From Cyclobacteriaceae bacterium (GTDB taxonomy: Bacteria > Bacteroidota > Bacteroidia > Cytophagales > Cyclobacteriaceae): a DNA stretch of 63,705 nucleotides. The notes beneath the pieces were generated by a model, which saw only the letters and a list, made by a program, of their open reading frames with translations, did no database searches and was not told where the DNA came from. Made by a program: the position numbers and the translations under genes. Position 1 is the stretch's first letter. The number at the start of each line of letters is the position of its first letter. Shown in pieces: positions 1 to 8,370 of this stretch. Where the stretch lies: the NCBI GenBank assembly GCA_947458585.1, contig CANGYY010000010.1, positions 1 to 63,705 of the forward strand, written 5' to 3'.

Positions 1-2963
1 AAAATCCCAGATTCCAGGTGGTTCATTTCCTGGATAATCGAACGATCGATCACTTCCTTGCTGAAAATGTCGCCCAAACTTTGATCCGCATAATCTGCAT
101 AGCGGATGTATTTTTTCTTGCTGCTTGGGACCTGCCTTTCCAATTCGTGTTTCAGCGTATAAGGAATGGCAACCCCATCTAGCATTTGCGTGTACACTTG
201 TTCGATGGAACCATTTTGATCAAAATCATTTAGGTACATGCGAATAGGGTTTGTGATGGACCCCTTCATTCGGGTATTGAATCCCTGATTGCCTAGCGCC
301 AGGTCTGGCTTGCCATCTCCGTTGAAATCTCCCACTTCCAGGGTTCGGTACCAGCCTTTCAGATTTTCCATGCCTGGCAGGGTCATTTTTTCCAGCTTCT
401 TACCCACATTCTTGAAGAAGGTAGGGGCCATCCATTCGCCAACTACCACCAAGTCTTGCAGTCCATCACCATCGTAATCCAGAACCTGAGCATCAGTTAC
501 CATACCGAGGGCCTTCAGACCGGGAGCCAAAGCAGCCGCTTGTTCGGTGAAATTTCCTTTCCCATCGTTGATCCAAAGTTGGGTGTCGGCAGGCGCCCCA
601 TAGGTAAAGGGAACCAGTCTTCCGCCTGTGACCAAGTCCAGGGCTCCATCGGCGTTGAGGTCTAGTGTGGCGACCACGGAGCTGCTGCCAAAAACTCCCG
701 CTAGGCCAGTATTAAATCCTTTGGTAAAGTTGCCTTTGCCGTCATTGAGGTAGAGGCGGTCGGCTAGGTCAGGGCTGCCAAATCCAGATTCATTTCCTCC
801 AGAAGTCACAAATAAGTCTGCATCTCCATCCTTGTCTGCATCAAAAAATAGGGCATCCGTATCTTCCGAAAGGGCATCTAAGACGAATACTTCTTGAGGC
901 TGGTAGGTATAGCCGCCTGCTTTTTTGGCAAGGTAAAGTTTGCCAGGGAAGGTTTTGGCTCCCCCAAAGAACAGGTCTTCGAGGCCATCTCCATTGACAT
1001 CGCCTTTGGCAAAGGCTGGTCCTTCGGTAGAGAGCATCAAATAGGTGAGTCGGTCTCGATCAAAATCCACAAACTCATTTTCCTGGTGCGTAAAATCGAG
1101 ACCTGGATTGCTTGCTTTTACAAATTTGGCAGGACTTGGTGCAGGGAAAAAGGAGGTTCCGCCTGGTAGAGCCCCTGCCTCTGCCCAACTTAATTTGAGC
1201 AGCTGGTCTACAGGTACCTTGGTGAGCTGGGTAAAACTTCCATCGGGCCACAAGACCTTGATCTCGTCAATGACTGTTACTTTACCCAAACCCATCGTGA
1301 TTTTTGGATCCACGGAGGATTGAAAGCCGCGGTTGGGCATTTGTTCCGTATAAAAGACTTGATTCCCCGCTTTTACTTGAATCTGTGTGCCTATCGCTCC
1401 GGTATTTTTCCCTTTACCTAGCAGTTGGAATTGGATGCTGTGGTGCTCTGGCTGTAGGGTTTTGCCCTTGTTTTTAAAAATTTGGGCGGGGGCATTCACG
1501 TTGTTGACTACTAAGTCCAAGGTGCCGTCATTGTCCAAATCCCCATAGGCGGCCCCATTGGAGTGGATGGCTTTGCCTAATCCCCATTGGTCTGCCACAT
1601 TTTCAAAGTGTAGGTCGCCCAGGTTTCTGTAGGCATAGTTTGGGATAGGGTTGACGGGGATCGGATCGATGAGTGCTTTGTAATCCACCCCATTTTGGGA
1701 GATGATTTTGACTTTGGTCTCCTCATCGTCGATAAAGTTGAGGTAATCCAAGTCGGTGATGTCTTGGTAGATACCATTGGCCACAAAGATGTCACGCTTG
1801 CCATCGTTGTCCATGTCAAAGAGGAGGGCTCCCCAACTCCAATCCGTGGCTTCTACATTCGCTAGACGGCCGACTTCACTGAAGGTTCCATCCCCATTGT
1901 TGAGGTGGAGCATGTTGCGGGAAAACTGGTAGTGATACCCGTGGGTTTTGTTGAACTGGAATTTGTCCCAATTCTCAAAGGTGGTGACCTGCTTGAGTCG
2001 AGTAGGCGGCTCAGGGAGCATGTCGGTCACAAAGATATCCAAGAGCCCATCTCCATTGAGGTCGGCAATATCGGCGCCCATGGAGGCCGCGCTGAGTGAG
2101 CGCATGGAGGATTCCAGGGACTCTGTAAAGGTGCCGTCTTGATTGTTGATGTAGAGGTAGTCCTTCTCAAAAAAGTCATTGGAAATAAAGATGTCGGGCC
2201 AGGTGTCCTGGTTTACATCCCCGATAGTGATGCCCAATCCGAAACCAATCACAGATCCGTAGATACCTGCTTCTTCGCTTACATCGGTAAACTTTTCCCC
2301 ATCGTTTCGGAAAAGTTTGTCTCCACCCACTGGATCACGAACAATCCGTTCATTTTGCATCTTGTTGAAGGTACCGATGGCTTGGTAGGAGTTATTGAGT
2401 AGGTAGACATCCAAGTCTCCATCTTTGTCGTAATCAAAAAATACGGAATGGGTAGAAAATCCTTGATCGGCTAATCCGTAGGCTTCGGCCATCTCCTTGA
2501 AGGTTCCATTGCCCTGGTTGATAAATAATTCGTTTTGCTTGTTGTCCCCTTCCACATCGCCGGAGTTGCAGACGTAAATGTCCATCCAGCCATCCCCATT
2601 GACATCTGCCATGGCTACGCCGGTGCTCCAAGCACGGGTACCGGCCACGCCAGCCTTCTCGGTTACATTTTCAAACTGAAAGTTACCCTTGTTGAGGTAC
2701 AGCTGATTGGGTCCTAGGTTGGCAGTAAAGTAGAGGTCCGCAAGGCCATCGTTATTCACGTCCCCAATGGCTACTCCGCCCCCATTGTAAAAGTTACGGT
2801 AGGTAAACACATTGAAGTCCTCGTCGAAGGTCAGGTCATTCTTAAAGCTGACACCCGAAGATTCAGGAGTAATCTCCTCAAATAAAGGAGGAGTGGTCTC
2901 CTCAGTGCTGCAGGCCGAACTGAGGAGTGTAAGGAAAAGGAAACCGCCAAGGAGCTTTTTCAT
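1..2963 (-). CDS. FG-GAP/VCBS-repeat, UnbV-type surface lipoprotein (3' end outside window)
   Basis: I read this frame directly from the start at 2963; it stays open to the window edge, giving about 987 codons. The N terminus is a lipoprotein signal (LLSSAC, lipid Cys18). Many DxNxDGxxD calcium-binding loops of FG-GAP/VCBS type follow (such as DVNGDGWMD and DADKDGDAD), the pattern of integrin-like beta-propellers. A central stretch with RGFQSSVDPK and GLGK looks like the ASPIC/UnbV (CRTAC1-like) domain. It is a clear paralogue of the protein at 3504-6785, sharing the phrases RNFYNG and DWSWGAL. Its start overlaps the stop of the small lipoprotein upstream by ATGA. Substrate or partner is unknown; surface display downstream of SusCD is inferred. 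Confidence 0.88.
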   Translation of the reverse strand, partial: MKKLLGGFLFLTLLSSACSTEETTPPLFEEITPESSGVSFKNDLTFDEDFNVFTYRNFYNGGGVAIGDVNNDGLADLYFTANLGPNQLYLNKGNFQFENVTEKAGVAGTRAWSTGVAMADVNGDGWMDIYVCNSGDVEGDNKQNELFINQGNGTFKEMAEAYGLADQGFSTHSVFFDYDKDGDLDVYLLNNSYQAIGTFNKMQNERIVRDPVGGDKLFRNDGEKFTDVSEEAGIYGSVIGFGLGITIGDVNQDTWPDIFISNDFFEKDYLYINNQDGTFTESLESSMRSLSAASMGADIADLNGDGLLDIFVTDMLPEPPTRLKQVTTFENWDKFQFNKTHGYHYQFSRNMLHLNNGDGTFSEVGRLANVEATDWSWGALLFDMDNDGKRDIFVANGIYQDITDLDYLNFIDDEETKVKIISQNGVDYKALIDPIPVNPIPNYAYRNLGDLHFENVADQWGLGKAIHSNGAAYGDLDNDGTLDLVVNNVNAPAQIFKNKGKTLQPEHHSIQFQLLGKGKNTGAIGTQIQVKAGNQVFYTEQMPNRGFQSSVDPKITMGLGKVTVIDEIKVLWPDGSFTQLTKVPVDQLLKLSWAEAGALPGGTSFFPAPSPAKFVKASNPGLDFTHQENEFVDFDRDRLTYLMLSTEGPAFAKGDVNGDGLEDLFFGGAKTFPGKLYLAKKAGGYTYQPQEVFVLDALSEDTDALFFDADKDGDADLFVTSGGNESGFGSPDLADRLYLNDGKGNFTKGFNTGLAGVFGSSSVVATLDLNADGALDLVTGGRLVPFTYGAPADTQLWINDGKGNFTEQAAALAPGLKALGMVTDAQVLDYDGDGLQDLVVVGEWMAPTFFKNVGKKLEKMTLPGMENLKGWYRTLEVGDFNGDGKPDLALGNQGFNTRMKGSITNPIRMYLNDFDQNGSIEQVYTQMLDGVAIPYTLKHELERQVPSSKKKYIRYADYADQSLGDIFSKEVIDRSIIQEMNHLESGI

Positions 2964-3535
2964 TCGGGTTTTTGGCTAAGCTTTTTTTGAATGGGGAGGT
3001 CTACAATTTCTGCACGCACCGAAGAGATCGTTTTTTTGAATACCCGGACACGTCGATTTCCGTCCATTTTCACAAAAGCGATTTGTGATTTGTCTTCACT
3101 GGTCACCTCAATAAATCCCTCCCCGTACCATTTTTCAAAAAGCTTCACGACATCCTCGCGCAAAGCTTCCACTTTCAGGTCCTCATTCCAGGGAGACCAG
3201 CCATCGTAAGAAAATTCCACAGGCATCAGGTAGATTTTTCCGTCTTCAAATTCAGGATAAAACCGCATTTTTCCTGGGTTTCCGGAGGGAAATACGAGAC
3301 TGTGTTCTACCGAAAGTTCCGAAGGTCCATTGATCAGAATCCCTTCTTTGTTGCGCGCCCAGCAGATCTCAAAAAATTGTTTTTGGTCCATACCTAGTTC
3401 CAGTCCAAAGAAAAGTTCCTTGACTACTTTGCCGGATTCCAATTCCCGCTCCTCTAGGCGCTGGTATTCAGAGCCACAAGAGGAAATAAACAAAATGAAA
3501 AAACTAGCGAACAGTAAATACCAACGGTTTGTCAT
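2960..3535 (-). CDS. Small lipoprotein of unknown function, between two FG-GAP paralogues
   Basis: The predicted product is 191 aa with a lipoprotein signal peptide (FISSC, lipid Cys20). I do not recognise the mature part. It is rich in charged and aromatic residues, has an FEICWARN segment near residue 60 and ends in a basic Lys/Gln tail; no further membrane segments are visible. The start lies inside the end of the upstream FG-GAP gene (32 bp overlap), and its TGA overlaps the ATG of the next FG-GAP gene (ATGA). It is therefore probably translated in step with both. This placement suggests a partner or chaperone of the FG-GAP proteins, which is inference only. Confidence 0.8.
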   Translation of the reverse strand: MTNRWYLLFASFFILFISSCGSEYQRLEERELESGKVVKELFFGLELGMDQKQFFEICWARNKEGILINGPSELSVEHSLVFPSGNPGKMRFYPEFEDGKIYLMPVEFSYDGWSPWNEDLKVEALREDVVKLFEKWYGEGFIEVTSEDKSQIAFVKMDGNRRVRVFKKTISSVRAEIVDLPIQKKLSQKPE

Positions 3536-6500
3536 GGTTTCGAAGTACGAATAAGTGGGTTTGGTTGTTGGATTGGATCCATTGAAAATCGCGAATTTCT
3601 CCTGGGACGAAGAGCCCGCTTTCTTGAGGTTTTAAGGCCTTCCATTTGTTGTTTACATCTTTTTCTAGTACCCAAGCATAACTCCCCAATTGGGTGCCAA
3701 GTTCAGGTTTGATTCGACTTTCATTCCCGCCCAGAAGAATCAAGGAAGATTTTCCTGGCCTAGGAAGTACGGTGATGGCATGAATAGGCGCATACTGAAC
3801 TTCTGCAGGGAGTGCCTCTTGTACCATTTTTCCGTTTCCTTCGTTGATCCAAAGGGTAGTTTCCATCCAATCCGCCTGCAAAATTAATGAATTTGCCCAT
3901 ACCGATTGGGGAAAGAGCTCCTCCAATGTTTTGTCTTTGTACGCAGCATAGCTGAGTATTTGTTTTTTCAAGGATGGAATTTGTCTTACAAGCGTGTTTT
4001 TGAGTACCCAAGGGATGCTTTTCTCGTTTTCGTAGTGGTGGAGAATTTGCTCGATGGATCCATTTTGATCAAAATCATTGATGGCCAAGCGAATGGGTTT
4101 TACCGCACTAGTTCGCAACCTGGAGTTGGTACCGAAGTTGCCCGCAAGCAGGTCTGTCTTCCCGTCTCCATTGAGGTCTCCTACGTAGATTCGCTTCCAA
4201 AATCCTCTCGTATTTTCTAGGCCAAATTGTGTAGTCCGATTGGTCCAAACTCCCTTGTCGAAAGAAAAAATTTGGAGGGCCATCCATTCTCCAGCCAATA
4301 TGAGCTCTGTTTTTCCATCTCCATCCAGATCAGCTAAGGCTCCATCGGTGAGTAAACCCAATGAAGCAAAAGGTTTGCCTAGGGTAGCGCTTTGATCCGT
4401 AAAATTGCCTTTGCCATCATTTTGCCAAAACTGCACCCCTACTGGAATTCCATAACCAAAGGGCACTGCTCGCTGTCCCATAATCAGATCTAAATCTCCG
4501 TCTTTGTCTCCATCCCAACTTAGGATAAAGGAGGTGGGAGTAGGGGAGAACTGCTGTGCGGATCGAGAAAAATTCCCTTTGCCATCGTTGAGGTAAAGGC
4601 GGTCTTGGTAAGTCGTGGCATAATCGGAAAACTCGATGCCCCCACTTCCCAATAGTAGGTCCAGGGCTCCATCCCCATTCGCATCAAAGAAATGGGACAC
4701 CACATCTTCCGCTAAGCTATCCTGGTCAAAAAGGGAAGTTTGGCTGGACGTCCAAATTCCTGAAGCACTTTGCTTCCAAAGGGAGGTGGACTGGCCTTTG
4801 GCACCTGGAATCACTAATTCCGCACGGCCGTCTCCATTGATATCGGCTTGGCTGGCTCGTGGCCCCTCGTTACTGATGGACCAGAAGCGAAGTCGATCCC
4901 GGTCAAAATCTACAAATTCACTTTCGCGGTGTACATAGGGAAAGGGATAGTCCAAAGCAGGGTTGAAGTAAGGGGAAGTGCGGGTGCTTCCTGACTTTCC
5001 TACATTCGCATTTCCTTCTTTAGGGAAAAGAACCTGGTTGGCAGCAACCTGCTTGAGGACCGTTTGCTTTCCTGAGGGCCAGTTGATGTGCACCGAGTCG
5101 ACCTGAGTATGTTTGCCTAATCCGAAATTCAATCTTGGATCTACCGAGGACATGTACCCTTTGACCGGTTGAAATTCCTGAACCTGTGCTTCCCCATCCG
5201 TGTAGAGCCTAACTTGGGCGCCAAAAGCATTGCCCAGATCTAGGCTGAGGAAGTTAGTCGCAGTACCCGGGTTACTGTTGTTTCGGAAGACAAAGGCACG
5301 TTCATTGAGGTTGTTGACGACCAAATCCAGGTCCCCATCGTTGTCTAGATCGGCGTAGGCCGAACCGGTGCTGAAGGTCGACTGCTCCAGTCCTTGGGTA
5401 GTGGCTACATCATCAAATTGGAGTGCCCCTTTATTCTTAAAGAAATAGTTTTGCTGGGGTACCGATGGGAATTCGTCAATCATCTTGGTGACCAGTACCG
5501 AGTCCTTTCGGTAGTCCGCTATTTTTCCCTGATTGTTGGCATAGAAATCTACAAAGTCAAAGTCGGTCAGGTCTTTGACGATGCCATTGGCAATGAAGAT
5601 ATCCTTTTTGCCATCTAAGTCTGCATCGAAAATCAAAGCCCCCCAGCTCCAGTCGGTAGCTTCTACGCCTGCCCATCTCCCTACTTCTGCAAAAATCGGG
5701 GTGCTGTCCTGTGGATGGAGTCCTAGATGACGTTGCAGGGTGTTGCGTGTAAATTGTCGGTGATAGCCACCTTTTTGATTGGCTTGAAACTTATCCCACT
5801 CCTCAAAGGGAGTTTTGGATTTGACCCGAGCCAGGTCTTGGGGGAGCATTTCGGTGACGATCACATCGGGCCATAAGTCATTGTCTAGGTCGGCGATGTC
5901 GGCCCCCATGGAACCCATGCTGATTTCTGGCATGGCTTGGGGTAAAATCTCCTGAAAGGTTCCATTTTTTTGATTCAGGTAGAGGTAGTCGCGCTCAAAA
6001 AAGTCATTGGATACGTAGAGATCGGGCCAGCCGTCTTGGTTGAGGTCCGCCACGGTGACGCCAAGGCCATAGCCAATGGCACTTCCATAGATCCCTGCTG
6101 CTTCAGAGACATCGGTAAAGCGATTGCCTTCGTTGCGAAAAAGTTTATTTCCTCCGTCGGGATCTCGAATTTCCCGCTGTCCAAGACGGAGGTCATTGAG
6201 GCCGACAGAGCGCCCGGAGTTACTGAGGAGGTACATGTCCAAGTCTCCATCCTTGTCGTAGTCAAAAAATACGGCATGCTGGCTGAGGCCAATCGCCGCC
6301 AATCCATATTCCTTAGACTTTTCGGTGAAGGTCAGGTCTCCATTGTTGATAAAGAGTTCGTTGTGTCTGCGTTCTCCTTGCATGGGGCCAGATTTGCAGA
6401 CGTAAACATCTAGAAGTCCATCTCCGTTGACATCAGCCATGCTCACGCCTGTGGTCCAGGACCCGATGGAGTTTAGACCAGCTTTATCGGTAATGTCTTC

Positions 6501-6785
6501 GAAGTTGAGTTCGCCGGTGTTGAGATACAAGCGATTGCTTTGCTGGTTGCCCGCAAAAAAAATATCGGGTAGGCTATCTTGGTTGATGTCACCAATAGCC
6601 ACGCCAGCGCCATTGTAAAAATTACGAAAGGTGTAGGGGTTTATTTGTTCGGTGTACACCAAGTCATTGCGGAAGGAGATTCCGGTTTGACTTTCTGATA
6701 GTAGGGAAAATAAAGAGTCGGACTCCTCCTGCTTGCAGGAGAAAAGGAGGTAAAAAAGAAAGAGAAAGAGGTACTGTTTTTTCAC
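3504..6785 (-). CDS. FG-GAP/VCBS-repeat, UnbV-type surface lipoprotein
   Basis: I place the start at the GTG at 6785, giving about 1093 aa. From there the protein opens with VKK, a hydrophobic run and the lipobox LLFSC (Cys17). The longer frame from a GTG at 6824 would start inside the terminator hairpin and spoil the signal peptide. The body carries repeated calcium loops (DINQDSLPD, DVNGDGLLD, DYDKDGDLD) typical of FG-GAP propellers, and a middle segment (YMSSVDPR, NFGLGKH) resembling ASPIC/UnbV. It is paralogous to the protein at 1-2963. It follows a SusCD pair but is separated from it by an intrinsic terminator, so expression should be lower or independent. The likely location is the outer-membrane surface; the ligand is unknown. 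Confidence 0.88.
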   Translation of the reverse strand: MKKQYLFLFLFYLLFSCKQEESDSLFSLLSESQTGISFRNDLVYTEQINPYTFRNFYNGAGVAIGDINQDSLPDIFFAGNQQSNRLYLNTGELNFEDITDKAGLNSIGSWTTGVSMADVNGDGLLDVYVCKSGPMQGERRHNELFINNGDLTFTEKSKEYGLAAIGLSQHAVFFDYDKDGDLDMYLLSNSGRSVGLNDLRLGQREIRDPDGGNKLFRNEGNRFTDVSEAAGIYGSAIGYGLGVTVADLNQDGWPDLYVSNDFFERDYLYLNQKNGTFQEILPQAMPEISMGSMGADIADLDNDLWPDVIVTEMLPQDLARVKSKTPFEEWDKFQANQKGGYHRQFTRNTLQRHLGLHPQDSTPIFAEVGRWAGVEATDWSWGALIFDADLDGKKDIFIANGIVKDLTDFDFVDFYANNQGKIADYRKDSVLVTKMIDEFPSVPQQNYFFKNKGALQFDDVATTQGLEQSTFSTGSAYADLDNDGDLDLVVNNLNERAFVFRNNSNPGTATNFLSLDLGNAFGAQVRLYTDGEAQVQEFQPVKGYMSSVDPRLNFGLGKHTQVDSVHINWPSGKQTVLKQVAANQVLFPKEGNANVGKSGSTRTSPYFNPALDYPFPYVHRESEFVDFDRDRLRFWSISNEGPRASQADINGDGRAELVIPGAKGQSTSLWKQSASGIWTSSQTSLFDQDSLAEDVVSHFFDANGDGALDLLLGSGGIEFSDYATTYQDRLYLNDGKGNFSRSAQQFSPTPTSFILSWDGDKDGDLDLIMGQRAVPFGYGIPVGVQFWQNDGKGNFTDQSATLGKPFASLGLLTDGALADLDGDGKTELILAGEWMALQIFSFDKGVWTNRTTQFGLENTRGFWKRIYVGDLNGDGKTDLLAGNFGTNSRLRTSAVKPIRLAINDFDQNGSIEQILHHYENEKSIPWVLKNTLVRQIPSLKKQILSYAAYKDKTLEELFPQSVWANSLILQADWMETTLWINEGNGKMVQEALPAEVQYAPIHAITVLPRPGKSSLILLGGNESRIKPELGTQLGSYAWVLEKDVNNKWKALKPQESGLFVPGEIRDFQWIQSNNQTHLFVLRNHDKPLVFTVR

Positions 6786-6796
6786 AAGACAAGTGT

Positions 6797-6831
6797 AAAA
6801 AAAAGGAAGTGTACTTGCGCACACTTCCTTT
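6797..6831 (-). terminator. Intrinsic terminator after susD
   Basis: Read on the minus strand, an 11-bp stem (AAAGGAAGTGT pairing with ACACTTCCTTT) with an 8-nt loop is followed by an uninterrupted run of T. It lies about 20 bp after the susD stop and just before the GTG start of the FG-GAP gene. It would end most SusCD transcripts and leave downstream genes to readthrough or their own promoter. Confidence 0.85.
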
Positions 6832-6851
6832 AAAATTTAACTCAGTTGGAA

Positions 6852-8351
6852 TTAATATCCAGGGTTCTGCTTCAATTTAGGGTTAGCATTGAGCTGGTTT
6901 TGAGGGATAGGGAAGATACCTCTAACTGTTGCGTTAGAAGCTGCCTTTTCCCACCAAGGTAGGCTCCACTTTCCAAAACGGATAGCATCCGTTCTTCTGC
7001 TGGCTTCAGCAAACATTTCTCTACCTCTTTCATTGTACAATTCGTCCAATGTAAGGGAAGTAGCAGTGTAAGCTGGCATACCTGCTCTAGTTCTGATTTG
7101 GTTCACCGCAGCCAAGGCAGCAGCAGTCTTTCCTTGACGGAGCGCTGCTTCACCTTTAGTCAAGATGATTTCACCCAATCTGAATAGTGGGTAGTCGTTG
7201 TTCAAGCTTGGTGCTGCTCCAGAAGCAAATTCAAACTTACCTACACGAACACCTGCTTGTCTGAAGGCGTTAGGAGCCAACATGTTAATCGCAGGAGTAA
7301 AGGTGAGGTCTTGACCATCTGGATCACCTGCTTCAGCAGAGATATCTTTCAAACGAGTTCCGTCCGCAGCAAACTGAGGTCCGGCTAAGAAAGATTTCTT
7401 TCTAGCATCCGCATTGTCAAAGGTGTTGTAAAACTCTTCCAAAGAAGCATATCCATTCCAAGGCTGCGCTTGCAAGTTGTAAGTAGCCTGGCTGGAATAG
7501 TGTAGCGTCATTTGAGGAAGGTTGAAACCACCTGCGTTGTTTTCATCGTAAGGTAGGGTCAAGATGTTTTCTGTTGATCCGCCATTTCTTTCTGAGAAGT
7601 TAGAGAAGAAGTTGCTTGACAAAGAATACTTACCACTGTTGATGATTACGTCTGCAGCAGCTTCAGCATCAGCCCATCTTGGAGTACCGGTATACACTCC
7701 TGCATTCAAGTACAATTTTGCAAGGATAGCGTGCGCACTGTAGTAGTTCAAGGTAGTTTTACCACCGTCTTTAGGAAGTGCATTTACGTTGTCCTTGATA
7801 GACTTCTCGATGAATGCAAATACTTCAGCACGGGTATTGTTGGCAGGGCTTGATCCAGTAGAGTTCTCATCGATAATGGGCACATTACCGAAAGAGTCGA
7901 TCAACCACAAGTACACCAAAGCTCTCAATACCTTCAATTCTGCATTCAAAGCAGGTACGTTAGGATACTGAACCAACAAGTTGTTGATTTCACCTACTGC
8001 AGAGTAGCAATAGGCCCAAGAGTTATTGAATGACTCTTCAGAGGCATTCCATGTGTGTCTGTGCATACGTAGCCACTGGCCACCATCTTCCCAGTCAGCA
8101 CCCTTTTGAGGGATAGCCATTTCGTCGGAAGAAACTTCTTGAATGGACCAAATACTGTTGTGTCCACCCCAAGAGCCTACGATTCTAGCGTAAGCAGAAG
8201 CCTTAAGGACGCTGATCAAATTCGGGTTAGTGCTTTTGGCAATATCCTCCGCAGTCACCCCATCCAAAACGTCCTGCTCTAGCTCTTGACATGCACCGAT
8301 GGCGAAAACCAACGGGAGCATTAAACAGATTTTACTAATTGATTTAAACAT
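6852..8351 (-). CDS. SusD/RagB-family surface lipoprotein
   Basis: This 499-aa protein has a lipoprotein signal (AIGAC, Cys21). The ending is typical of RagB/SusD proteins: a C-terminal TPR-type region with RRTDAIRFGKW, then FPIPQNQLNANP and a final NPGY. SusD proteins cap the SusC pore on the outer face and bind the ligand before import. The start is 19 bp after the susC stop, so the two form one transcript. No glycoside hydrolase lies next to the pair; the neighbours are FG-GAP lipoproteins, so the substrate (glycan, peptide or other) cannot be named. Confidence 0.93.
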   Translation of the reverse strand: MFKSISKICLMLPLVFAIGACQELEQDVLDGVTAEDIAKSTNPNLISVLKASAYARIVGSWGGHNSIWSIQEVSSDEMAIPQKGADWEDGGQWLRMHRHTWNASEESFNNSWAYCYSAVGEINNLLVQYPNVPALNAELKVLRALVYLWLIDSFGNVPIIDENSTGSSPANNTRAEVFAFIEKSIKDNVNALPKDGGKTTLNYYSAHAILAKLYLNAGVYTGTPRWADAEAAADVIINSGKYSLSSNFFSNFSERNGGSTENILTLPYDENNAGGFNLPQMTLHYSSQATYNLQAQPWNGYASLEEFYNTFDNADARKKSFLAGPQFAADGTRLKDISAEAGDPDGQDLTFTPAINMLAPNAFRQAGVRVGKFEFASGAAPSLNNDYPLFRLGEIILTKGEAALRQGKTAAALAAVNQIRTRAGMPAYTATSLTLDELYNERGREMFAEASRRTDAIRFGKWSLPWWEKAASNATVRGIFPIPQNQLNANPKLKQNPGY

Positions 8352-8370
8352 ATCTGTAGAATTTGATTGG

